Source: Actinomycetes bacterium (lineage in GTDB: Bacteria > Actinomycetota > Acidimicrobiia > Acidimicrobiales > RAAP-2). From it: a DNA stretch of 34,288 nt. This document shows positions 17,815 to 25,337 of the stretch, in pieces. The notes under the pieces were generated by a model that was given only the letters and a program-made list of their open reading frames with translations, made no database searches and was not told where the DNA came from. Numbering within the stretch: the stretch's first letter is position 1; each line of letters opens with the position of its first letter. The stretch is taken from positions 1 through 34,288 of the forward strand of contig JAKBAZ010000003.1 of the NCBI GenBank assembly GCA_021826255.1, read 5' to 3'. A program made the translations under genes and the position numbers.

Positions 17815-17881
17815 CCTTAGAGTGTGCCAGACGACCGCGACGTGCCGGGCCGCCAAACCACCCGGCCGGTAGTGTGGTGTC

Positions 17882-18334
17882 GTGAGAGTGTCCACCCGCG
17901 GGGACTACGCCAGTCGGGCCTTGCTCAGCCTCGCCCTGAACCCGGACGCAGAGCACCCCACGTCCGTTCGTGACCTCGCCGAACGCACCGGCCTTCCCCA
18001 GCCCTACCTCGAACAAATTCTGCTCACCCTGAAAGGCGTAGGTCTGGTGCGCTCCAAGCGCGGTGTGGGGGGCGGTTACGTTCTCGCCCGAGACCCCGAC
18101 GACATCACCTTGGCCGAAATCGTGGCCGCCGTCGACGGACCCATCGTCGCGGGAGACTTCGGTGAACCCCACCGGGACGGCGCCTGTAATCACGAGGGCC
18201 AGTGCGTTCTCCTCGCGGTGTGGGCCGACGTCGGAAATCACATGCGCGAGCACCTCTCGAGTTTTTCCCTGGCCGACATGGTGCGTCAGGCGCGCGGTCT
18301 GGCCCCGGCGCGTCGCACCCACGAGGACGGGTGA
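17882..18334 (+). CDS. Rrf2-family transcriptional regulator
   Basis: RVSTRGDYASRALLSLAL, SVRDLAERTGLPQPYLEQILLTLKGVGLVRSKRGVGGGYVLAR winged HTH; C-x5-C (CNHEGQC). Confidence 0.95.
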   Translation: MRVSTRGDYASRALLSLALNPDAEHPTSVRDLAERTGLPQPYLEQILLTLKGVGLVRSKRGVGGGYVLARDPDDITLAEIVAAVDGPIVAGDFGEPHRDGACNHEGQCVLLAVWADVGNHMREHLSSFSLADMVRQARGLAPARRTHEDG

Positions 18335-18441
18335 GTTCGTTAAGACCTCGTTAAAGGTGACGCTTCACCTCTTCTACCGTATGGTAAGTTCGTACTACGT
18401 GCATAGGAGAAACTCTCCCAAACGCGAGTGAGGAGCGAGCT

Positions 18442-19296
18442 GTGAACACCGCCAAGCGAACCACCGTCAACACCAACGACATGCTGGGTCTTCTGATGCG
18501 CGACCTCGACCGCTACCCGATGCCCAACTACGACGAGCAGGTCGAACTAGCGAAGCGAGTAACGGCCGGGGACGAGGAAGCAAAGAAGCAGATGGTCGCC
18601 GCCAACCTTCGCCTCGTGTTGCACTGGGCCCGCCGGTACCAGGACCGCGGCGTGGAGATGGTCGACCTCGTCCAAGAGGGTACTTTCGGTCTCCTGCGCG
18701 CCGTCGAGAAGTTTGACTGGGAGCGCGGATTCAAGTTTTCCACCTACGCCACCTGGTGGATCCGCCAGGCCCTTCAGCGCGCCGTCCAACAGCACGGTCG
18801 CACTATTCGAATTCCCCTCGAAGTGGGTGAGCAGCTCCAGCGTCTCGAGGCCACGACCGCCGAGTTGACCGCCCTGTTCGGTCGTAAGCCCACCGACGAG
18901 GAGTTGGAGGAAGCGACTGGGATGAGCAAAGCCGAGCGCGACTCGCTCCGCGGTCTCGCGGGAGTCACCGCGAGTCTCGACCAGCCGGCCTCGTCCGACT
19001 CGGCGACGACTCTCGGCGACCTCGTCGCTCCGAGCCAGGACGACTGGGTCGGCTCCATTGAGCAGACCATGCTCGATCAGCAACTTCACCGAGCGCTCGA
19101 CCAGTTGAGCCCCCTCCAGCGTGACGTGGTCACTCTGCGCTTCGGCCTGAACGGAGCTACTCCCCTCTCTCTCCAGGCGACCGCTACCCACCTGGACGTC
19201 GGGGTGCGTCGAGTCCGGCGAGCCGAAGAGGAAGCTCTCGAGATTCTGCGTCGTGACGCCTCCGTGCAAGCGGTGCACAGCGACGCCGCGCTCTAA
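18442..19296 (+). CDS. RNA polymerase sigma-70 family factor (group 2-like)
   Basis: 284 aa. Region 2 NLRLVLHWARRYQDRGVEMVDLVQEGTFGLLRAVEKFDWERGFKFSTYATWWIRQAL; regions 3 and 4 present, no region 1.1. RBS gaggag before GTG. Confidence 0.95.
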   Translation: MNTAKRTTVNTNDMLGLLMRDLDRYPMPNYDEQVELAKRVTAGDEEAKKQMVAANLRLVLHWARRYQDRGVEMVDLVQEGTFGLLRAVEKFDWERGFKFSTYATWWIRQALQRAVQQHGRTIRIPLEVGEQLQRLEATTAELTALFGRKPTDEELEEATGMSKAERDSLRGLAGVTASLDQPASSDSATTLGDLVAPSQDDWVGSIEQTMLDQQLHRALDQLSPLQRDVVTLRFGLNGATPLSLQATATHLDVGVRRVRRAEEEALEILRRDASVQAVHSDAAL

Positions 19297-20252
19297 CTCG
19301 TCGAGAGGAACTCGCGCCAGTGGGGCGCGAGTTCACTCAAATCTCCCGGCAAATCAGCAGTGAATCGTTGCGGTTCGCCCGTGGCCGGGTCGACGAATTC
19401 GAGTTGGTAGGAGTGGAGAAAGAAGCGCTCTTCTTCGAGACGGCGATCGCGGCGGTGCCCGTAGCGTAAGTCGTTGACAACGGGGTGACCAATCGTGGAG
19501 AGATGAACCCGGATTTGGTGGGTTCGGCCGGTATCGAGTCGTAGGCGCAGCAGACTGGTCGCGGGACGATCGAGCCGCGCCAGTACGTCGTAGTGAGTGC
19601 GCGCCTCGCGCCCGTCGGCTCGAACCGCCATCAACGTGGGCTGGCGAGTCGAACGTCCAATGGGCGCCTCCACCACTCCACGATCCTCTTCCACGTGGCC
19701 GTCAACCAACCCGAGATAGGTTCGCCCCATCACGCGGCTCGCCAGTTCCTCGCGCAGAGTCTCGAGACCACGGCGGGTCGTGGCCACGACGAGAAGGCCA
19801 CTCGTTCCCTTATCCAACCGGTGCACCACTCCCGGGCGAGAAGGGTCACAGAGCCCCTCAGACGCCAACTGAGCGATTTCCGGGCGCCGGGCGAGCACGC
19901 CAGCAATCAGAGTGCCGATGAGCTGACCAGCTCCCGGGTGAACGACTTGACCCGCCCGCTTATTGATGACGAGGTAGTCCTCCCCTTCGGCGACCACATC
20001 AACCGGGACCGACGCGTCAGGTTCGACGGCGTCACTCGTCTCGTCAATGCGGGCGACCAGGTGCTGACCCTCGACCACTTTCAACGACGCCTTGGCGACG
20101 ACAGCGCCATCGAGTTGCACCTCTCCCGAATCGATCAGTCGGGCCACCTCCGCTCTCGAGAGCCCTGACACCAGCGCCAATGCACGATCGAGTCGTAGAC
20201 CATCGAGGGTCGCGGGAAGAACAATGTCAACGTCCGACTCGCTCATCGCCAC
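19293..20252 (-). CDS. rluD: RluD-family 23S rRNA pseudouridine synthase
   Basis: N-terminal S4 domain (LDRALALVSGLSRAEVARLIDSGEVQLDG), catalytic HRLDKGTSGLLVVA, TGRTHQIRVHLSTIGHPVVND. Confidence 0.95.
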   Translation of the reverse strand: MAMSESDVDIVLPATLDGLRLDRALALVSGLSRAEVARLIDSGEVQLDGAVVAKASLKVVEGQHLVARIDETSDAVEPDASVPVDVVAEGEDYLVINKRAGQVVHPGAGQLIGTLIAGVLARRPEIAQLASEGLCDPSRPGVVHRLDKGTSGLLVVATTRRGLETLREELASRVMGRTYLGLVDGHVEEDRGVVEAPIGRSTRQPTLMAVRADGREARTHYDVLARLDRPATSLLRLRLDTGRTHQIRVHLSTIGHPVVNDLRYGHRRDRRLEEERFFLHSYQLEFVDPATGEPQRFTADLPGDLSELAPHWREFLSTS

Positions 20253-20719
20253 ACCCTTCTCCCCGCCACAACGAGGATGGCGAGGATAGCGAATCCGAGG
20301 GTGAGCGCGGCGTCGGCGACGTTGAAAACGGGAAAACCTCCGACCGAAATGAAATCAGTCACTTGATGAATAGGTGAGTGTAACCGGTCCCAGAGATTGC
20401 CAAGTCCACCGCCCACGACTAACCCCCAGCCGAGAGCCGCCCACCCGGGAGCCGCGCGACTCGCTAGTGCGACGATGGCCACCAGAACGGCACTACTCAA
20501 CATCACGGCGAGCGGAGAGCGCGAGGCACCCAGCGAGAAGGACACTCCCGAGTTGTACTGCAGGCGCCACCAGAGGGGCCCCACCACGTGGTGGGCGTGC
20601 TGAACGAGGGCCCGACGAGCCCAACTTTTCGAGAGGTCGTCCGCGCCGATTACGGCCGCGGCGACCGCGACAACGGTGAAAGATGCGATGCCTACACGGT
20701 GGCGCGACACGTCACGCAC
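20243..20719 (-). CDS. lspA: Lipoprotein signal peptidase (signal peptidase II)
   Basis: 158 aa. Motifs LQYNSGVSFSLG and GGGLGNLWDRLHSPIHQVTDFI (catalytic Asp pair). Confidence 0.94.
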   Translation of the reverse strand: MRDVSRHRVGIASFTVVAVAAAVIGADDLSKSWARRALVQHAHHVVGPLWWRLQYNSGVSFSLGASRSPLAVMLSSAVLVAIVALASRAAPGWAALGWGLVVGGGLGNLWDRLHSPIHQVTDFISVGGFPVFNVADAALTLGFAILAILVVAGRRVWR

Positions 20720-21828
20720 GTAAAGACCGGCACTTGGAACTCAAGTCGCGCCTTCGAGATGGGCTCGAAGCACTCGTCACAGCGTCCGTAGGAGCCGTCC
20801 TTGACTCGGGCCAGCGCCACTTCAATTTCATCAGCCTTGAGGCGCAGGGCACTCGCAAACTCTTTGATCTGGTCACGCTGGATATCCGAGGCAACACTCG
20901 ATCCGTCCTCGTCGTCGTACTCGAGGCGCTCGCGATCCACCAACATCTCGTTGGCCTCGTTGTCGCTCACCGCGATTTGATCCAGGGTGTGCTGACGCGC
21001 CTCGAGAAGGAGACCCTCGAGTTGCTTCAAGAACGCCGAGTCGTTGGCGTAGGGCTTCGAATTCTTCTTGGCTTCCAGCTCTTCGGCCCGGCGACGCTCC
21101 TCGGCCTCTCGGCGTTCGCGGCGCGAGCGTTCCTCAGCCTCCAGGCGCTCGAGTTCCTGACGCTTTCGCGTCTCGGCGGCGGCCTTCTCCTTAGCCTTCG
21201 CGTCAATCTCGCGCTGCTTCTTCGCCTCGGCAGCGGCCTTCTCCTTCGCCTTCTGAGCGAGAGCGCGAGCCTTCTCGGCGGCCTTGGCCTTGGCTTCCTT
21301 CTCCTTCTGGAGAGCGCGAGCCTTAGCCTCCTTCTCCTTTTGGAGCTTCGCCTTCTCGGCGGCCTTGGCCTTGGCTTCCTTCTCCTTTTGGAGAGCGCGA
21401 GCCTTAGCCTCCTTCTCCTTCTGAATCTTCACCTTCTCGGCGGCCTTGGCCTTGGCTTCCTTCTCCTTCTGGAGAGCGCGAGCCTTAGCCTCCTTCTCCT
21501 TCTGAATCTTCAACTTCTCGGCGGCCTTGGCCTTGGCTTCCTTCTCCTTCTGGAGAGCGTTCGAGGCGGACACCTTCAACGGGGCGCTCTTCTTCGCGGG
21601 CGCCGCCTTGGTCGCAGCACTCTTCGTCGGGGCCTTCTTCGCAGGGGCTTTGGCCACCGCCTTCGAACCACCCGACGACGCGGCGACGGCCTTCTTCGCC
21701 ACGGCCTTCACCGGAGTCTTAGCGCCCGATTTCGCCGTAGCTGTGGCTGAAGACTTCTTCGCGGGGCTCTTGGCCGGCGACGCCTTCGCCGGGGACTTGG
21801 CGACGGCCTTCTTCGCGGGGGTTGACAT
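20692..21828 (-). CDS. DksA/TraR-type zinc finger protein with histone-H1-like and KE-repeat N-terminal region
   Basis: C-terminal EIEVALARVKDGSYGRCDECFEPISKARLEFQVPVFTCVTC (CxxC-x17-CxxC). N-terminal SPAKASPAKSPAKK and KAVAKAPAKKAPTKSAATKAAPAKK. RBS AAGGAGAT before ATG. Confidence 0.9.
   Translation of the reverse strand: MSTPAKKAVAKSPAKASPAKSPAKKSSATATAKSGAKTPVKAVAKKAVAASSGGSKAVAKAPAKKAPTKSAATKAAPAKKSAPLKVSASNALQKEKEAKAKAAEKLKIQKEKEAKARALQKEKEAKAKAAEKVKIQKEKEAKARALQKEKEAKAKAAEKAKLQKEKEAKARALQKEKEAKAKAAEKARALAQKAKEKAAAEAKKQREIDAKAKEKAAAETRKRQELERLEAEERSRRERREAEERRRAEELEAKKNSKPYANDSAFLKQLEGLLLEARQHTLDQIAVSDNEANEMLVDRERLEYDDEDGSSVASDIQRDQIKEFASALRLKADEIEVALARVKDGSYGRCDECFEPISKARLEFQVPVFTCVTCRATV
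21281..21560 (-). repeat. In-frame 81-bp tandem repeat (27-aa unit, about 3.5 copies) in the DksA-like gene
   Basis: gccttggcct recurs at 21281, 21362, 21443 and 21524, spaced exactly 81 bp. Protein unit ALQKEKEAKAKAAEK[LVA]K[IL]QKEKEAKAR. Confidence 0.9.
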
Positions 21829-21883
21829 GGGGATCTCCTTGGTCAGTGCGCAGCGAGGCTAGCAGTCCGTCGCTGCGAAACGC

Positions 21884-22579
21884 TCACTCCTGGTCGAAGC
21901 GCAGCGCCTGGGAGATGGTGGGAACCTCACTCGCCACGGCGCTCGTCGGCGCCGCGTGGCTACCCTGGCCGAGTCGCAGTGAGGAGTCCACCCGGGTCGT
22001 CAGTTCCGACAGGACTCGAAGCAACTGCTCCCGGTCGACTTCCAACTGACGGGTCAGGGCCGCAATCTCCTCGCTCAAACGTTGCTTGAGCCCGTTTAAG
22101 CGGGTGACTTCATCTTCAGCGCGACTCTTCGCCTCGGTCACGATCTCTCGTGCTCGCTCCTGGGCCGCTTGGGTCACTTCACGCGCCTTGGCTTCGGCCT
22201 CGGAACGAGTTTCGGCCACGAAGTGCTGGGCCATCGCGATCATCTCGGTGATCTCGCCCGAGGCATCCCGAGAGACGACCGGAGCCGGGCTTGGGGCGGG
22301 GGCGGGAACGGGGGCGAGCGGTGCCGGTGCCGGAGCCGGAGCGGGGGCGGGGGCGGAAGGGGTTGAACTCAACGACGCCTGGAGTTGCGCAATACGCTCA
22401 GCGGCCTGGCGCAGTTGTTGATGCTGCTGAGCGAGGCGATCACGAACCTTCTCGTAGTCCGTCGCGGCCCGGTCGAGGAAGTCATCCACCTCGGCGATGG
22501 AGTAGCCGCGCATCCCCTGCTTAAAGGTGACGTCCTTTAATTCATCAAGAGCGGAACGAGGCGTGTCAGTGCTTTCCAT
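21884..22579 (-). CDS. divIVA: DivIVA/Wag31-family cell polarity and division protein
   Basis: N-terminal SALDELKDVTFKQGMRGYSIAEVDDFLDRAATDYEKV, Pro-Ala linker, coiled coil. Confidence 0.94.
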   Translation of the reverse strand: MESTDTPRSALDELKDVTFKQGMRGYSIAEVDDFLDRAATDYEKVRDRLAQQHQQLRQAAERIAQLQASLSSTPSAPAPAPAPAPAPLAPVPAPAPSPAPVVSRDASGEITEMIAMAQHFVAETRSEAEAKAREVTQAAQERAREIVTEAKSRAEDEVTRLNGLKQRLSEEIAALTRQLEVDREQLLRVLSELTTRVDSSLRLGQGSHAAPTSAVASEVPTISQALRFDQE

Positions 22580-22621
22580 AGCCCTCCACCCTACCGCTCG
22601 CCTCGAAGAGACGGGGTGATG

Positions 22622-22870
22622 TTAAAGGAGTCGGGAGATGATGTCGAGCACGACGACGGCGATGATCGGCGACAGGTCAATCGCTCCCATACCTACTCGA
22701 AGCGGAGGGACAACGGCCCGAATCGGACGCAGGACGGGATCGGTCACCGAGGTCAGGACCCGTCGAATCGTGGCCAGCGTCCCCGTGGCCTGGGGTACCC
22801 AGGTCAAGATGATGGCGAAGAAGATCAGCCAGATGTAAATAAGGATCAACTGGCGAAGGAGAGAGACCAC
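22622..22870 (-). CDS. YggT family membrane protein
   Basis: 82 aa, two hydrophobic segments, VTDPVLRPIRAVVPPLRVGMGAIDLSPIIAVVVL signature. Confidence 0.93.
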   Translation of the reverse strand: MVSLLRQLILIYIWLIFFAIILTWVPQATGTLATIRRVLTSVTDPVLRPIRAVVPPLRVGMGAIDLSPIIAVVVLDIISRLL

Positions 22871-23451
22871 TACTCCACCGATCGGTAGTTGGAGGCCTTC
22901 AGCGCCGCGCGAACCTCCGGACTGACCCGGACCGACGCGGGATAGGTCAGGTAGACCCGACCCTTTTCGAGGGTCTCGATCTTCGCCAAGAACGCGTACA
23001 CGCAGCCCGACGTGAAGTCGAGCAGGCGACGACGAACCTCCGCCGGCGCCTCAGTGAGCACCACGACACTCGCCCGACCGTTGCGAAGATTGTCGGCGAT
23101 CGCCTGGCACTCGTCGAAGGTCACCGGGCGCAGAATCTCCACCTCGGCCATCGGGGTCATACCCCGCAGACCCCCGGGCGGCGCCGGAACCGGGCGCGGC
23201 CGGGGCACCACGGGACCGGAGTTGAGAACGGACACCGACGACGTCCGAGGCGTGGGGGCGGGTGCCGGGGCGGGTGCGGGGGGAACGTTTTGGTAGGGCG
23301 GCGTGACCGAACGGGGTCGGGCGTCGCGGGACCTCACCGGCTCGGTCTGGGGCTCGTCGTCGTAGTAGGGGCGCTCCATCGCGGGGTAGTCGCTGTAGTC
23401 GTCCTCGACTAATCCGAGGAATCCCAGCATTTTGCGCACTCGTTCATTCAT
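22870..23451 (-). CDS. sepF: Cell division protein SepF
   Basis: MNERVRKMLGFLGLVEDD N-terminal amphipathic helix; VEILRPVTFDECQAIADNLRNGRASVVVL; LLDFTSGCVYAF. Confidence 0.95.
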   Translation of the reverse strand: MNERVRKMLGFLGLVEDDYSDYPAMERPYYDDEPQTEPVRSRDARPRSVTPPYQNVPPAPAPAPAPTPRTSSVSVLNSGPVVPRPRPVPAPPGGLRGMTPMAEVEILRPVTFDECQAIADNLRNGRASVVVLTEAPAEVRRRLLDFTSGCVYAFLAKIETLEKGRVYLTYPASVRVSPEVRAALKASNYRSVE

Positions 23452-23482
23452 GACAGTCTCCTTGCGGCTCGACCGCGTCGTT

Positions 23483-24145
23483 CTATGTTAGGGCAGCGCC
23501 GACTCGGGGCGCCCTCGGGCCAAAGAGAGCCCGGCCGACCCGGATCTCGGTCGAACCTTCGGCTAACGCCAGTTCGAGGTCGTCGCTCATGCCCATCGAG
23601 AGCTCGGAGAGTCCGAGTCGACTGGCGAGGCCCGCTAGAGAACCGAACGCGCGTTGCGCCGCCGTTCGCTCCGGCGGGGCGACCGTCATCAGACCCCGAA
23701 CGCGAAGGCCCCCGTCGAGTGCTCGCGCGACGAGGTCGGGAACCTCCTCGGGTGATGCCCCCCCGCGCTCGGGTCGCCCGGTGAAGTCCACTTGAACGTC
23801 GACTTCTTGGGTCGCGTTCAGCCGAACGAGACGATCGATCTCTCTGGCACGACTCAACGAACTAATCACGTCCGCGTGCTCAAGCACCCGGGCAATTTTG
23901 TTCGTCTGAAGCGCCCCGAGATAGTGCCACCGGGGGGTCGGAGTCCAGCCCTCGCAGGCGCGCCGAGTCTCTCCCAACTCATCCACGTAGTTCTCCCCCA
24001 GGTCGGTGATCCCCTCGTCGAGAGCGGCCCGGACGGCGGCGGGGCCGAAGGACTTGGTCACGGCGACGAGTCGAACTCGCTCGAGAGGTACCCCGGTGGC
24101 GCGAATACGTTCACGCAACTCGCCGAGAGCGGCGTGAACGTCCAC
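23483..24145 (-). CDS. YggS/PLPBP family pyridoxal-phosphate homeostasis protein
   Basis: VRLVAVTKSFGPAAVRAALDEGITDLGENYVDE, WHYLGALQTNKIARV, LSMGMSDDLELALAEGSTEIRVGRALFG. Confidence 0.94.
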   Translation of the reverse strand: MDVHAALGELRERIRATGVPLERVRLVAVTKSFGPAAVRAALDEGITDLGENYVDELGETRRACEGWTPTPRWHYLGALQTNKIARVLEHADVISSLSRAREIDRLVRLNATQEVDVQVDFTGRPERGGASPEEVPDLVARALDGGLRVRGLMTVAPPERTAAQRAFGSLAGLASRLGLSELSMGMSDDLELALAEGSTEIRVGRALFGPRAPRVGAALT

Positions 24146-24149
24146 GAAC

Positions 24150-25259
24150 TCAGAGTCCGTTGATGAATCCCGGCAAGTCGTCGTCGCCGAAGTCGAGGAA
24201 GTCGTCCGAACTCGTCGAGGAGAAGATGTCGCTCACCGGCGCCTCCGGGGCGGTCAGGGTGGCCGCCGGCGAGACGCTCGTGCGAGGGGTGTTCGCCGAG
24301 GGCGCCGCGTGGTCGAACCCGGCCGCAATCACCGTCACGCGCACCGCGTCGCCAATCGACTCGTCAAAGACCGCTCCGAAGATGATGTTGGCGTCGGCGT
24401 GGGCGACGTCGTGAATGATGCTCATGGCGTCGGTGACCTCGTTGAGGGTCAGCGAATTACCCCCCACGATGTTCATCAAGATTCCCCTCGCGCCCTCGAT
24501 GGACGCTTCGAGCAGGGGCGACGTGATGGCGGCCCGAGCGGCGTTCACGGCCCGACCCTCTCCGGTCGAGGTGCCCACCCCCATGATGGCCGTGCCGGCG
24601 TTACGCATCACCGTGTTGACGTCCGCGAAGTCGGTGTTGATCAGGCCGGGAACCGTGATGATGTCGGTCACGCCCCGCACGGCCGACAACAGCACGTCGT
24701 CGGCGATCTTGAAGGCGTCGAGCAGCGAGGTGTCGCTGGTCGCCACCGTACGCAGCCGGTCATTGGGAATGACGATGAGCGTGTCCACCTTCTCGCGAAG
24801 AGTTTGAATTCCCCGCTCGGCCTGAGACGCGCGGCGCTTACCCTCGAACGCGAAGGGGCGCGTCACCACGCCGATCGTCAAAATCCCGAGGGAACGAGCC
24901 ACGTCGGCCACCACGGGCGCTGCCCCCGTTCCCGTACCACCACCCTCGCCCGCCGTGATGAACAGCATGTCGGCGTCCTTGATGGCGTCTTCAATCTCGC
25001 CCCGGTGCTCTTCGGCGGCCTGACGGCCCATTTCGGGATCGCTCCCCGCTCCGAGTCCCCGGGTGAGGTTACGACCAATGTCCAGTTTGATGTCGGCTTC
25101 GGAGAGCAAAAGGGCCTGGGCGTCGGTATTGGCGGCGATGAACTCAATACTGCGCATTCCCGAGGTAATCATGCGATTGACCGCGTTGACGCCACCTCCA
25201 CCCACGCCGACTACCTTGATCACCGCCTGGTAGTTGCTTTGATTCAGGCTCATGGCCAT
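24150..25259 (-). CDS. ftsZ: Cell division protein FtsZ
   Basis: [51 protein letters not shown]. Start set to ATG at 25259 (or 25253). Confidence 0.97.
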   Translation of the reverse strand: MAMSLNQSNYQAVIKVVGVGGGGVNAVNRMITSGMRSIEFIAANTDAQALLLSEADIKLDIGRNLTRGLGAGSDPEMGRQAAEEHRGEIEDAIKDADMLFITAGEGGGTGTGAAPVVADVARSLGILTIGVVTRPFAFEGKRRASQAERGIQTLREKVDTLIVIPNDRLRTVATSDTSLLDAFKIADDVLLSAVRGVTDIITVPGLINTDFADVNTVMRNAGTAIMGVGTSTGEGRAVNAARAAITSPLLEASIEGARGILMNIVGGNSLTLNEVTDAMSIIHDVAHADANIIFGAVFDESIGDAVRVTVIAAGFDHAAPSANTPRTSVSPAATLTAPEAPVSDIFSSTSSDDFLDFGDDDLPGFINGL

Positions 25260-25270
25260 CCCTTCGATCC

Positions 25271-25306
25271 GACCTCGAGGTCGAGGGCCGCGCACCGCGG
25301 GCCTCG
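25271..25306 (-). promoter_or_regulatory. Structured ftsZ leader: palindrome GACCTCGAGGTC plus GC-rich hairpin
   Basis: GACCTCGAGGTC 25271-25282 (perfect). CGAGGGCCGCG 25282-25292 pairs with CGCGGGCCTCG 25296-25306 (10 of 11 pairs, 3-nt loop). Confidence 0.6.
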
Positions 25307-25317
25307 CCAGACAGGTC

Positions 25318-25323
25318 ATTTTA
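25318..25323 (-). promoter_or_regulatory. Candidate ftsZ-proximal -10 element TAAAAT
   Basis: Minus strand GGCATAAAATGACC in the ftsQ-ftsZ gap; no convincing -35. Confidence 0.3.
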
Positions 25324-25337
25324 TGCCTCTTTCACCC

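Noticed and set aside
20683-21750. 355-aa plus-strand ORF rich in Leu/Gly repeats (LLLLESASLSLLLLLNL...)
   Set aside because: Antisense image of the KE-repeat region of the DksA-like gene; the repeat and high GC keep the opposite frame open. The minus frame has an RBS and recognisable domains.
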